From: UBA11400 sp964550435
GTDB taxonomy: Bacteria; Bacteroidota; Rhodothermia; Balneolales; HLUCCA01
Direction of reading: 5' to 3'
DNA length: 33,630 nucleotides
Assembly: GCA_964550435.1 (NCBI GenBank)
Contig: CAZJZI010000026.1
Span: forward strand, 1-33,630
The position numbers and the translations under genes are program-made. The notes beneath the pieces were generated by a model. It searched no databases and was not told the DNA's origin. It saw only the letters and a list, made by a program, of their open reading frames with translations. Shown piece by piece: positions 1-7,906 of the stretch. Each line of letters begins with the position of its first letter. Position 1 is the stretch's first letter.

Positions 1-1721
1 GCCAGGACATCCATTCCCGAACCAAAGAAACAACGAATGGCTTCTTCCGGACGCATGACGATTGGTTCTCCTTGTACGTTGAAGGAGGTGTTTACGATGA
101 TGGATTGGCCAGTGAGTTTCTCGAACTCGTTCATCACGGACCAATACAGTGGATTTATGTCTTTATTCACAGTTTGCGGACGAACAGTCCCATCGACGTG
201 AATGCATGATGGTAGCACATTTAGATATTCTTTATGGATACGTGTCGCCACGATCATAAACGGAGATTTGTCTATGTTTGTGTCAAAGTATCCGTGGAAA
301 CCCTCTTTTTTGAGTGATGGGCAAAACGGTCTCCATGCTTCGCGATTTTTAACATGTCGGTTCACATGGTCACGAGCATCCGGATTCAATGGATTCGCTA
401 ATATTGACCTTCCTCCCAATGCCCGCGCTCCGACTTCCATGCGTCCCTGAAACCACCCTACGATTTCGTTGTCTGCGATTGCCTGAGCAACTTCCTTGGC
501 AATGTTTTCACTTTTAACATAGGGTAATTTGCACTGTTTCAGCACGTTCTCAATCTCGTCATCGGTAAAAGACGGACCATAGTACAGGTGCTCGAGTGAC
601 GGTAGCTTCGGAATCTCACCGGTAGTATCGATTTTAGCCAGAAATGCAGCTCCAAGACACACTCCATTGTCGCTCGCAGCTGGCTGGAAGAAGTAATTAT
701 CGAATAAATCAGATTCCGCTAAAAGTCCATTTGCCTTGCAATTCATATGAACCCCACCGGCAAAGCAAATATTCTTCGACATGTTCAGTCCGGCGGCATA
801 TCGCATTTGTGCAAACAATACCTCTTCAAGCTTTTTCTGAGCTGCAAAAGCAATTGCCGGATAAGGTGCTGTCATTGCGGTTACGTCTGCTGCACGAGGT
901 GCGCCGAGCTTCTCGACCATCAAATCCGTAAATCGACTCCCAAAAGTACGTTTTCCACTGTATCGGAATCGTGGATTCACGGTGTAATGAAACGACTTCC
1001 CATCAGTCTGCACGATTTCATCAAAAACGGCCATGATTTCAGGATCCGGAGCACCATATGCAGCCAATCCCATCGTTTTCCCTTCATCCACGTATGCTTT
1101 GAAACCCAAGAATTCGGTCACAGAGGCATAGAATCCACCCAATGTATTCGGAAGGACCTCTGTAGCAAGCTCCTTCATAGTACCTTGCTTGTCAACATAG
1201 ACTAGGCTTGAAGAAGCGACTTCGCCAACTCCATCGTTTACAACCACCACCGCTTCATCGAATCCGGAGGTGTAAATGGCTGAAGCCACATGACTCAAGT
1301 GATGGGAATAGAATTTGAAATTCTCTGAAGTCAACTCAATACCGAGTTTTCGCAGTATCAGACCAAGATCATTTCGGATTTTATCCGGATTGTAAAGTGC
1401 ATTCAGTCCCTGCTGGGCAAGTCGGCTAACATGATCGGTCTCGCTTGGATACTTAGCAATAGTGTCTTCCAGATTCGCGGTGGCAAGCTCGGCATATGTC
1501 TCGCAATCCCATGCATATCCTATAGATTTCACTTCCAACCCACGTTTACGGGCTTCTTTCACACAATACTCAATGGCCCGAGCCGGATAGGCATTTGGAG
1601 ACGTTTTGATTCGATTGAAGCGCTCTTCCTCCGCCCAGGCAATGATTTCGTTATCGCTTACAAGTGCTGCTGAAGAGTTTGGTCCGGGACCGAAAATCCC
1701 TAAATATGCATTGTTTTTCAT
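1..1721 (-). CDS. NodU/CmcH/TobZ-family carbamoyltransferase (C-terminus cut by window edge)
   Basis: Reading down from the ATG at 1721, the frame stays open for 573 codons to the window edge. Family members transfer a carbamoyl group from carbamoyl phosphate to a sugar hydroxyl through a carbamoyl-adenylate. The N-terminal metal/carbamoyl site is recognisable: H140, H141 and H144 in FYSHHLSH, then D163 in VVNDGVGE. The C-terminal YrdC-like lobe has GRMEVGARALGGRSIL, RPFCPS and NTSFNVQGEPIV. Only a short tail should be missing, as family length is about 560-620 residues. It is the most downstream gene of the locus seen here, 60 bp after the GT4 gene. It is clearly related to, but distinct from, the second carbamoyltransferase at 5164-6840. 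The natural acceptor is presumably a sugar of this polysaccharide; which one cannot be told from sequence. Confidence 0.93.
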   Translation of the reverse strand, partial: MKNNAYLGIFGPGPNSSAALVSDNEIIAWAEEERFNRIKTSPNAYPARAIEYCVKEARKRGLEVKSIGYAWDCETYAELATANLEDTIAKYPSETDHVSRLAQQGLNALYNPDKIRNDLGLILRKLGIELTSENFKFYSHHLSHVASAIYTSGFDEAVVVVNDGVGEVASSSLVYVDKQGTMKELATEVLPNTLGGFYASVTEFLGFKAYVDEGKTMGLAAYGAPDPEIMAVFDEIVQTDGKSFHYTVNPRFRYSGKRTFGSRFTDLMVEKLGAPRAADVTAMTAPYPAIAFAAQKKLEEVLFAQMRYAAGLNMSKNICFAGGVHMNCKANGLLAESDLFDNYFFQPAASDNGVCLGAAFLAKIDTTGEIPKLPSLEHLYYGPSFTDDEIENVLKQCKLPYVKSENIAKEVAQAIADNEIVGWFQGRMEVGARALGGRSILANPLNPDARDHVNRHVKNREAWRPFCPSLKKEGFHGYFDTNIDKSPFMIVATRIHKEYLNVLPSCIHVDGTVRPQTVNKDINPLYWSVMNEFEKLTGQSIIVNTSFNVQGEPIVMRPEEAIRCFFGSGMDVL

Positions 1722-1781
1722 GTATCAGAAATGATATCGGTTTGAATTAGAAGCTGATGAAAATCTGCACTCAGGTAGTAA

Positions 1782-3017
1782 TCAGGCAGAAATTCGATCA
1801 ATATGATTTAAATAAGTTGAAGCAAGAATTTCGTAGGAAAGGTGTTTTTCAAGATACTCGCGTCCACGTGCACCCATTTCGTTGAGTTCCTGAGCTGGTT
1901 TGGTTGCAAAATCCAGAATGGTCTGAGCAAACACCTCAGGATTCTCGGGCTCAATGAAAACACCGCATCCTGCCTCATTGATGATGGATAGGTATCCATC
2001 GAAAGGACTGATAATTGGACGACCACTGTACATATAATCAATCCATTTATTTGGAGAAACTCCATAGCGATAAATGGATTTGGACAGTATCGGATTTACA
2101 AGCACATCACAACGTGTTAAAAAAGCATTTACGAAACGCCGATCCATTCCAGGCAATAGCACAAAACGTTTGAATCCATCAGTAGCTTCTCGAACATGGT
2201 CTGTCAATGGACCATTTCCTATTAAAACGAACCATATTTTATGTTCCTGTTTCTCAAGTAGTCTGGCAGTTTCGATAATTAGATCCATTCCGTTGGCTGT
2301 GCCGATTGCTCCGGCGTATCCAATAACAAACGCATCTTTGGCAGGCAATTCTTCGGCCACTGTATCTGGTAGATTTGGCTCAGATACATCGAAAAATTCT
2401 GGATCATACCCCATTGGTACGTTCACTACTCGAGCTGCCTTCAGCGACACTTCCTTAACGTGCTGTTCAAGCGCAGGCATGGTACCAATGATCAGATCAG
2501 CCCGCTCATACCCCCATTTTTCAAGGAATCCCATCATGCGAACAAACGGATTATTCATTGAGAATCCACCCAGCTCGATAAGTGTCAACGGCCAAATATC
2601 ACGAACTTCAAACACGAGTTTGCATCCTGTTGCCCATTTCATATAAATGCCAAACCAAATAGATTGCAATGCCAGTGACGATATAAGTACAACATCTGGG
2701 TTTTGTTCGACCAATTTTTCTTTGAGCGAGAACAGCTTCCATTCAAATAAAAACATGGACCAGATTCGGGTTAAGTTTAGTCCGAGTCCGACTTCAGGAC
2801 CATCAAGCAGCCAGTGATGTACTGTTTCATAGTCTTTGAACAGGTATCCATCACGGGATATATAGCCTGACTTGTCAACGGGTTCCCCATTCGACACCGA
2901 AGTAATTAATGTCACTTGGTGTCCTTTCCGAGCGAAATACTTTGACAAGTAGAATTGCCTTGTAACAAATTTACAGGCTGGTGTACGCCCGTATTTCGAC
3001 ACCACCAGAATTTTCAC
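1782..3017 (-). CDS. Glycosyltransferase family 4, WbuB-like
   Basis: A 411-residue GT-B fold transferase starting with GTG. The N-terminal domain begins MKILVVSKYG and carries FEVRDIWP (about 137-143), a motif typical of WbuB-type enzymes that add N-acetylated deoxy-amino sugars. The C-terminal domain has GYAGAIGTANGMD, the nucleotide-sugar loop GNGP, and YGVSPNKWIDYMYSGRPII, the SPNK/E-rich donor-binding region of GT4 enzymes. It should act on the cytoplasmic face of the inner membrane, adding one residue to the lipid-linked repeat unit. It lies 45 bp downstream of the PIG-L deacetylase gene, a pairing that suggests they handle the same amino sugar (inference). Donor and acceptor cannot be assigned. 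It is the only glycosyltransferase in the window, so others must lie to the left or elsewhere. Confidence 0.88.
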   Translation of the reverse strand: MKILVVSKYGRTPACKFVTRQFYLSKYFARKGHQVTLITSVSNGEPVDKSGYISRDGYLFKDYETVHHWLLDGPEVGLGLNLTRIWSMFLFEWKLFSLKEKLVEQNPDVVLISSLALQSIWFGIYMKWATGCKLVFEVRDIWPLTLIELGGFSMNNPFVRMMGFLEKWGYERADLIIGTMPALEQHVKEVSLKAARVVNVPMGYDPEFFDVSEPNLPDTVAEELPAKDAFVIGYAGAIGTANGMDLIIETARLLEKQEHKIWFVLIGNGPLTDHVREATDGFKRFVLLPGMDRRFVNAFLTRCDVLVNPILSKSIYRYGVSPNKWIDYMYSGRPIISPFDGYLSIINEAGCGVFIEPENPEVFAQTILDFATKPAQELNEMGARGREYLEKHLSYEILASTYLNHIDRISA

Positions 3018-3062
3018 TCGACCGATACCCTTTGTTTTGCCTTGAACCTGATGTCCATCACC

Positions 3063-3782
3063 CTACACGGTCCCTTCAATCCACCTTACAACCTGAAACG
3101 CTTCAGCGAAGGGTTTTCCAACGGTTACACCCCAAAATTGGGCACGAATTCGTAAGGCTTCGGGTGAACGGGGATGCGGATAAGCCCGGCGCTCGTACTT
3201 GTAACACTCCATAGCATCAATCTTGGCCTGTAGATCTTCTTCTGAAACACCAATAAACAAATTTGGAACAAACCGGCGTGGATCACTTGATGGAATCCAT
3301 TCTGTTCCTGAGGGGGTCTCGAAAGTGATGATTGCCTGGGTAGTTTCGTGTGCCATAGGACGAGAAGCTATGATCACCGCCTGAAACGTCAACTGATGGT
3401 CAATATTTACATCCCCACCGTGATGGGTCAGAATAAGATCTGGTTTAAATGCCTCTTTCTCACGTTCAACCACTTTAATGATATCCAGAAGTGGTACTGA
3501 ATCAAACCGATTATCCGGAAATGCATGAATTGAAAGCTCTTGATACCCCAATCTGGACTGAGCATCGCGAATATTCTGTTGATGTAATAATAACTCAGAT
3601 TCCCATTTCTTAACATCACGGATGTCCCCACGTGAAGTAATCCCCTCACCGAGAATTACCACCTTGATCTGGGTACCATCCGCGGACGATGTTAAACGAT
3701 GGATTGTTCCACCAGGTCCCAACAACTCATCATCTGGATGGGCAACAATGACTAAGATGCGTTTACTATTAAAAAAATTCAT
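3063..3782 (-). CDS. PIG-L/LmbE family de-N-acetylase
   Basis: A 239-residue protein with the family's zinc-binding signature AHPDDE (residues 14-19) and the second metal cluster THHGGDVNIDHQ (about 119-130), so the catalytic set looks complete. Family members are zinc-dependent hydrolases that remove an acetyl group from N-acetylglucosamine-like sugars (PIG-L, MshB, BshB). The length is normal and the ATG at 3782 precedes MNFFNSKRILVIVAHPDD. It lies between pseI and the GT4 gene, so the substrate is likely a sugar or nucleotide-sugar of this pathway. An attractive possibility is that it exposes an amine for another acyl group on the nonulosonic acid, but that is inference. The 147-bp gap between it and pseI is filled by a hairpin array. 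Confidence 0.9.
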   Translation of the reverse strand: MNFFNSKRILVIVAHPDDELLGPGGTIHRLTSSADGTQIKVVILGEGITSRGDIRDVKKWESELLLHQQNIRDAQSRLGYQELSIHAFPDNRFDSVPLLDIIKVVEREKEAFKPDLILTHHGGDVNIDHQLTFQAVIIASRPMAHETTQAIITFETPSGTEWIPSSDPRRFVPNLFIGVSEEDLQAKIDAMECYKYERRAYPHPRSPEALRIRAQFWGVTVGKPFAEAFQVVRWIEGTV

Positions 3783-3803
3783 TGGTATTCATTTATGTGA
3801 AAG

Positions 3804-3948
3804 TACAACTTCGTTGTAGGGAAAGACTCTTTTGAAGAGTGTGAACGTCTCGCTTCGCGAGAGAGAAGGCGACTTGAGAGCCATACACTTTTTCTGCAAG
3901 TATAGCGAGCTTCTCTGGCGATGCCACATTTACGACGCCGTAGGCGCC
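3804..3948 (-). repeat. Array of small hairpins, 6-bp stem/3-nt loop, about 22-nt pitch
   Basis: Three perfect 15-nt palindromic units lie 22 nt apart: 3804-3818 (TACAAC/GTTGTA), 3826-3840 (ACTCTT/AAGAGT) and 3848-3862 (TCTCGC/GCGAGA). Stems differ but all are 6 bp. On the minus strand the loops are GAA, CAA, GAA, and the 7-nt linkers are CGTTCAC, CTTTCCC and CTTTCAC. Decayed units follow at 3868-3882 (3 outer pairs left), 3905-3919 (4 of 6 pairs) and 3934-3948 (5 of 6 pairs); the last lies inside the 3' end of pseI. The array fills the gap between pseI and the deacetylase gene and would be transcribed with them. Confidence 0.75.
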
Positions 3949-4994
3949 ATTAATTCCCAAGAGAATGGGGTCCCACGTTTAATATCACGACCTGCAGTAA
4001 GTCCAATTACAGTATCGTAATACTTTGGTTGTAATCCGTCTCCCGGGCGAATGGTCCTGACATTTTCCGGTGTAAATTTCTCACCTTTTCTCACGTCTTG
4101 TACCACATAAACTGATCGTTTGTAGCGTAAACTACCTTTTTCATCGTTCAATATACCATATTGGATGTAGCCAAGTGCCTGAAACGCTCTTTCAGACTCC
4201 TCTACCAGTAGTTTCAATTCATGTGGTTCAATACTAAAACCAGCATCAACACCACCATCAGCACGACTCAGGGTGAAATGTTTTTCAATAACTCGGGCCC
4301 CTAAGGCAACTGATGCTACAGCTGCACCAACTCCAAGAGTATGGTCCGAGAGCCCGATATGACATCCAAACACATCACGCATGTGAGGAATGGTCAGAAT
4401 ATTTGAGTTTTTTGGTGTCGCCGGATAGGTACTGGTGCATTTTAGCAGCACCAGGTCCTTGCATCCATTCTCTCGGAGCACACGAACAGCATCGTCGATG
4501 TCTGCTAATGTTGCAGCTCCGGTGGACATAATCACAGGTTTTCCGGTCTGTGCGACCTTCCGGAGTAATGGCCAGTCCACGTTTTCGAATGATGCAATTT
4601 TATAGGCTGCCACACCCATTTCTTCGAGAAAGTCTACCGATGTGGAATCGAAAGGTGTACTAAAGGGCATCATTCCCAATGATTTTGCCTTTTCAAAAAT
4701 AGGCTTATGCCACTCCCAGGGTGTATGGGCCAACTGATACAGTTCATACAAGGTTTTCCCATCCCATAGCGACTTCGGATCATCAATTGAGAAGAGTCCG
4801 CCACGGATATCTATAGTCATGGTATCTGCCGTGTAGGTCTGTAGTTTGATTGCATCAGCGCCGGCATCTGCTGCTGCCTGAACGATTTCAAGAGCACGGT
4901 CTAATGACTGGTTGTGATTCCCACTCATCTCCGCAATGATAAACGGGCGGTGCGAATCACCAATGGTAAACTGTTCGAGTTGGATATCTTTCAT
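3930..4994 (-). CDS. pseI: Pseudaminic acid synthase
   Basis: A 354-residue NeuB-family synthase. It condenses the PseG product (6-deoxy-2,4-diacetamido-altrose) with phosphoenolpyruvate to give pseudaminic acid. The N-terminal TIM barrel carries AEMSGNHNQS (21-30), DAIKLQTYTADTMT and GLSDHT. The C-terminal SAF/antifreeze-like domain (about 295-350) has RSVYVVQDVRKGE and RPGDGL. The AEMSGNHN and LQTYTADTMT wording fits PseI better than sialic acid (NeuB) or legionaminic acid (LegI) synthases, and the neighbouring PseB, PseC and PseG genes agree. The protein ends WELMAPTAS; the last residues are encoded by the outermost decayed hairpin of the repeat array, so the tail may be repeat-derived. 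The gap to the upstream carbamoyltransferase gene is 169 bp and repeat-rich. Confidence 0.93.
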   Translation of the reverse strand: MKDIQLEQFTIGDSHRPFIIAEMSGNHNQSLDRALEIVQAAADAGADAIKLQTYTADTMTIDIRGGLFSIDDPKSLWDGKTLYELYQLAHTPWEWHKPIFEKAKSLGMMPFSTPFDSTSVDFLEEMGVAAYKIASFENVDWPLLRKVAQTGKPVIMSTGAATLADIDDAVRVLRENGCKDLVLLKCTSTYPATPKNSNILTIPHMRDVFGCHIGLSDHTLGVGAAVASVALGARVIEKHFTLSRADGGVDAGFSIEPHELKLLVEESERAFQALGYIQYGILNDEKGSLRYKRSVYVVQDVRKGEKFTPENVRTIRPGDGLQPKYYDTVIGLTAGRDIKRGTPFSWELMAPTAS

Positions 4995-5058
4995 TCTAGG
5001 TAGGATACTGATGAGTTTTTTGGTATCAATAAGTTAAATAATTGCTAAAATCACCTAC

Positions 5059-5107
5059 CGTTTGGGTTTCGCGGTGGGGTCGCTATTCGACGGTTGGGCT
5101 TTGCGGT
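5059..5107. repeat. Imperfect 17-bp direct repeat, 32-bp spacing
   Basis: CGTTTGGGTTTCGCGGT at 5059-5075 and CGGTTGGGCTTTGCGGT at 5091-5107 match at 14 of 17 positions. Between them is a short palindrome, GTCG-CTATT-CGAC. It sits in the gap between the carbamoyltransferase gene and pseI, next to the octamer array, and may be a decayed relative of the hairpin repeats. No function is evident. Confidence 0.5.
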
Positions 5108-5123
5108 TGTAAGTAAACAGGTT

Positions 5124-5163
5124 CTGCTGACCCGCTCGCCTGCTGACCCGCTCGCCCGCTAAC
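5124..5163 (-). repeat. NNNAGCRG octamer array (five units) after a stop codon
   Basis: Read on the minus strand, five contiguous 8-bp units start immediately after the TAG (5164-5166) of the carbamoyltransferase. Each is a variable triplet (GTT, GCG, GTC, GCG, GTC) followed by AGCGG or AGCAG. The codons spanning the stop (GGAAGTAG) are themselves one mismatch from the consensus, so the stop may be within a decayed unit. The same consensus recurs at 31637-31652 and 31767-31814. Confidence 0.75.
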
Positions 5164-6840
5164 CTACTTCCTAACAACATAATCCCCAATAATGAGCACA
5201 TCCACGATATCTGTGGCGAGAGCATCTATACCTTCGAGTGGATGATGCACAATGGGTTCTTCGTGACGGTTGAAGGAGGTATTAATGAGTGCCGGTTCAC
5301 CAGTGGCATCATAATACGCTTTTAACAGCTTGTACATCAATGGATTATCGGATTCTCCCACAACTTGTGGACGCGCTGTTCCATCAATGTGTACTGCCGC
5401 TGGAGCCTTGGATTTCATATACTCGGTGCAGTCGTAGGTTACTGTCATGTAGCGACTTGCAATGTGATCCTGTTCCCATCCGATGTAGCAATCCTTAGCG
5501 ATATCTTCCATCGATACCGGAGCAAACGGCATAAACTCTGTTCTATCCATTCGATGATTGAGCCAATCATTCACGCTTCGGTCTTTGCAATGGTAGATAA
5601 TGCTGCGGTTACACAATGCACGTGGACCAAATTCCATGCGACCCTGAAACCAGCCAACAACCTGATTATTGGTGATGGCTTCAACTGCAGCTGACACCAC
5701 GTCGTCAGATTTGATGTATGTTAAATCAGGGAATTTTTTCAGTTCAGCTTCGATTTCGTCATTGGAGAATCCTGGCCCCTGATACATGTTGTCCCACTGG
5801 ACTTTAGGAGTTCCTTTTTGATGTAAATATCCTGCTACCGCACCTACACAGAGTCCACCATCGCCCATTTGAGGCTGAATGAAAATGTTTTTAACGCCTG
5901 GTATCTCCATGACACACTGGTTGACCCGAACATTTGCAAACACACCACCTGCCATACACACGTATTCTGCTCCCGTTTGCTTGACATAATGGGTTACAAG
6001 TTCGGTAATGCACTCTTCCAAATGGACCTGAGCCGCGGCGGCTACGTCTTCACGGGAATTCGATGCGATGAGTTGCTTGAGTTCGTCACTGAAATTGCTG
6101 TAAAACGGTCTGAATAGCTCACCCGATTTCCCATAAACCTGACCATCTTTTACATAGATCATCTCACGCATCTTAGGGAGCAATTTTTGTGGATTCCCAT
6201 GTGCTGCAAGGCCGGTGACTTTTCCCTCATGTCGATGTGGAGTAAATCCCAGTAATGCGGTAATTCTTCCATAAAAGAAACCTAACGAGTCTGTACTGGA
6301 TCCACGATACAACACATCCATAGAGTCTTGAGTGAACATACTTACAGTTACGGCCATAAAGTCACCACGTCCGTCACTGGTTACGACCAATGCACGTTCA
6401 AATGGAGAAAAACAATAGGCTGAGTAGGCATGTGCTTCATGGTGATCGATACTCACCGATTTGAGCTGGAGTCCGTTGGCTTTGACAAAATCCTGATATT
6501 CTGTACGCTTGCGACAGTCCTGCTCTATCTCGCTGGCGATACGCTCCCGAAAGGTGTCCAGGCCGTTGGGATTGTTCAGTGCTTCGTAAACGATACGATC
6601 ATGATAGGCCAACAGATGTTTTTCTGCATCGAATCCGGCGCTCCAACCATAAGCGATAATATCAATCTCATCTAAAGTGACTCCAGCGGTTTTCAGACAG
6701 AAATTGACCGAATTTACCGGCCAGTTGTGATCCATTTTTATACGGGTAAATCGCTCTTCGCTGGCCGCGGCAAGAAGCTTACCATCTTTTACGATACAGG
6801 CACTTGCCGTTTCGTCGTTTGCTATTCCTAAAATAATCAT
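5164..6840 (-). CDS. NodU/CmcH/TobZ-family carbamoyltransferase
   Basis: A complete 558-residue carbamoyltransferase with an ATG at 6840. The N-terminal Kae1-like lobe opens MIILGIANDETASACIV and has SEERFTRIK, the metal-site histidines H133, H134 and H137 in DHHEAHAYSA, and D156 in TSDGRGD. The C-terminal YrdC-like lobe has GRMEFGPRALCNRSII, FMPFAPVS and NTSFNRHEEPIVHHP. All expected motifs are present, so it should O-carbamoylate a sugar. Its position inside the pseudaminic acid gene block, between pseG and pseI, suggests the nonulosonic acid or its precursor as acceptor (inference). It is the second such enzyme in the locus; the two differ around the active-site histidines (HHEAH here, HHLSH in the other), so different acceptors are plausible. 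Confidence 0.93.
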   Translation of the reverse strand: MIILGIANDETASACIVKDGKLLAAASEERFTRIKMDHNWPVNSVNFCLKTAGVTLDEIDIIAYGWSAGFDAEKHLLAYHDRIVYEALNNPNGLDTFRERIASEIEQDCRKRTEYQDFVKANGLQLKSVSIDHHEAHAYSAYCFSPFERALVVTSDGRGDFMAVTVSMFTQDSMDVLYRGSSTDSLGFFYGRITALLGFTPHRHEGKVTGLAAHGNPQKLLPKMREMIYVKDGQVYGKSGELFRPFYSNFSDELKQLIASNSREDVAAAAQVHLEECITELVTHYVKQTGAEYVCMAGGVFANVRVNQCVMEIPGVKNIFIQPQMGDGGLCVGAVAGYLHQKGTPKVQWDNMYQGPGFSNDEIEAELKKFPDLTYIKSDDVVSAAVEAITNNQVVGWFQGRMEFGPRALCNRSIIYHCKDRSVNDWLNHRMDRTEFMPFAPVSMEDIAKDCYIGWEQDHIASRYMTVTYDCTEYMKSKAPAAVHIDGTARPQVVGESDNPLMYKLLKAYYDATGEPALINTSFNRHEEPIVHHPLEGIDALATDIVDVLIIGDYVVRK

Positions 6841-6910
6841 GAATACGTGAATAATGACCGGATTCGCGTCCGATCGGCGTTTAGATTAATAACGTTGACC
6901 CGTAAAATGG

Positions 6911-7906
6911 TCAAGCAGGGACAAATTTATGATACAATTCATTGATGCGAGCCAAAAACCGCTCCGGACTTCGTCCGTCTATGAGAGGTTTCTTAGGTTG
7001 AAATCCGTCTATGGCTCCAATCCCATACTCCAGATCTGTGTCAGAAAACAGTCCGACATCAATAACTGCTCCCATTCGAACTGCATGTGAATGATTGGGC
7101 ATCTGGTTTTCGGTGTAATACCCACACAGTACTGTTCCTCCGGTGGTAAGGGCTTCGAACAGTATCCCACTCGAGGGAACCACTTTTACTCCACATTCCA
7201 GCATAAGACCAAGCATTTCATCGGCTGAAACATCACGACGTAGTTCCGTATGTGGATGCGTTGCGATTTCTGCTTTCAAGGCATCAAAATGTTCGTAAGA
7301 TGATCCGGTCACCAGTACAATGCGGTCGAATCTTGCGGACTCTTTCACTTTAACCCAGGTAGAATGGGTCAAATTTTGAGCGTCTGAACCGCCAAAACAG
7401 ATAAATACAGACTTCGGATTCCCCGAATTTCCATTATGTTGATTTCGGGCAGCATTCAAGAATGCCGGTCGCAACAATACATAATCGAGCCCTAAAGCAA
7501 ATTCGGTGCCCGGCAACGCCTTGTAGGCAGATTCTCTTGCGCCGGGTGACTGATTGATAATCAAATCAGCATGGCAATCCGCTTTGAGCAGATCGTCTAT
7601 GCAAATCAAAGCCGCACACTTACTCCTAACCTGGTGTTGATATCCTAAATCGAATCGATACCCATCCAGAACTACCAGATCTGTGGGATCAATCATTGCC
7701 AGAAATTCAATTTCCCGATCGATTCGATGCACTGAAAAACCGAGCATTTCAAACTTCGAGGTCACATCTTCAGTGATTTCGCGACACACAAACTCAGGAG
7801 CATAACTCTGTTTCAACATTTCGGCAAGAGCGCCAGATCGGACCAAATGCCCCAAACCCATTTGCACGTTACCATCGGCCCGAAAAAGAATTCGGGGTTT
7901 AGTCAT
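6911..7906 (-). CDS. pseG: UDP-2,4-diacetamido-2,4,6-trideoxy-beta-L-altropyranose hydrolase
   Basis: A 331-residue GT-B-like hydrolase that removes UDP from the diacetamido-altrose nucleotide sugar, the step before PseI. The N-terminus ILFRADGNVQMGLGHLVRS holds the family's G-x-GH motif, with H20 as the likely catalytic base. Further family features are LVVLDGYRFD, IDDLLKADCHADLIINQ and, in the C-terminal domain, VFICFGGSDAQNLT. Length matches stand-alone PseG, so there is no fused PseH acetyltransferase domain. The start ATG overlaps the stop of the cytidylyltransferase gene by 8 nt (ATGACTAA), implying translational coupling. Confidence 0.92.
   Translation of the reverse strand: MTKPRILFRADGNVQMGLGHLVRSGALAEMLKQSYAPEFVCREITEDVTSKFEMLGFSVHRIDREIEFLAMIDPTDLVVLDGYRFDLGYQHQVRSKCAALICIDDLLKADCHADLIINQSPGARESAYKALPGTEFALGLDYVLLRPAFLNAARNQHNGNSGNPKSVFICFGGSDAQNLTHSTWVKVKESARFDRIVLVTGSSYEHFDALKAEIATHPHTELRRDVSADEMLGLMLECGVKVVPSSGILFEALTTGGTVLCGYYTENQMPNHSHAVRMGAVIDVGLFSDTDLEYGIGAIDGFQPKKPLIDGRSPERFLARINELYHKFVPA

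Noticed and set aside
3804..3948. Rho-independent terminator inside the operon
   Set aside because: No U-tract follows any stem and the units are regularly spaced; it is better described as a repeat array.
3930..4994. Sialic (NeuB) or legionaminic (LegI) acid synthase
   Set aside because: PseB, PseC and PseG genes in the same operon and the AEMSGNHN/TYTADTMT wording indicate PseI.
5164..6840. tRNA threonylcarbamoyl enzyme (TsaD/HypF) rather than sugar carbamoyltransferase
   Set aside because: The C-terminal NodU-type motifs (GRMEFGPRAL, NTSFN) and polysaccharide context fit the sugar enzyme; TsaD lacks them.
6895..6914. TTGACC-N8-GGTCAA hairpin at the end of pseG as a terminator
   Set aside because: It overlaps the pseG stop, has only six pairs and no U-tract; it could be chance.
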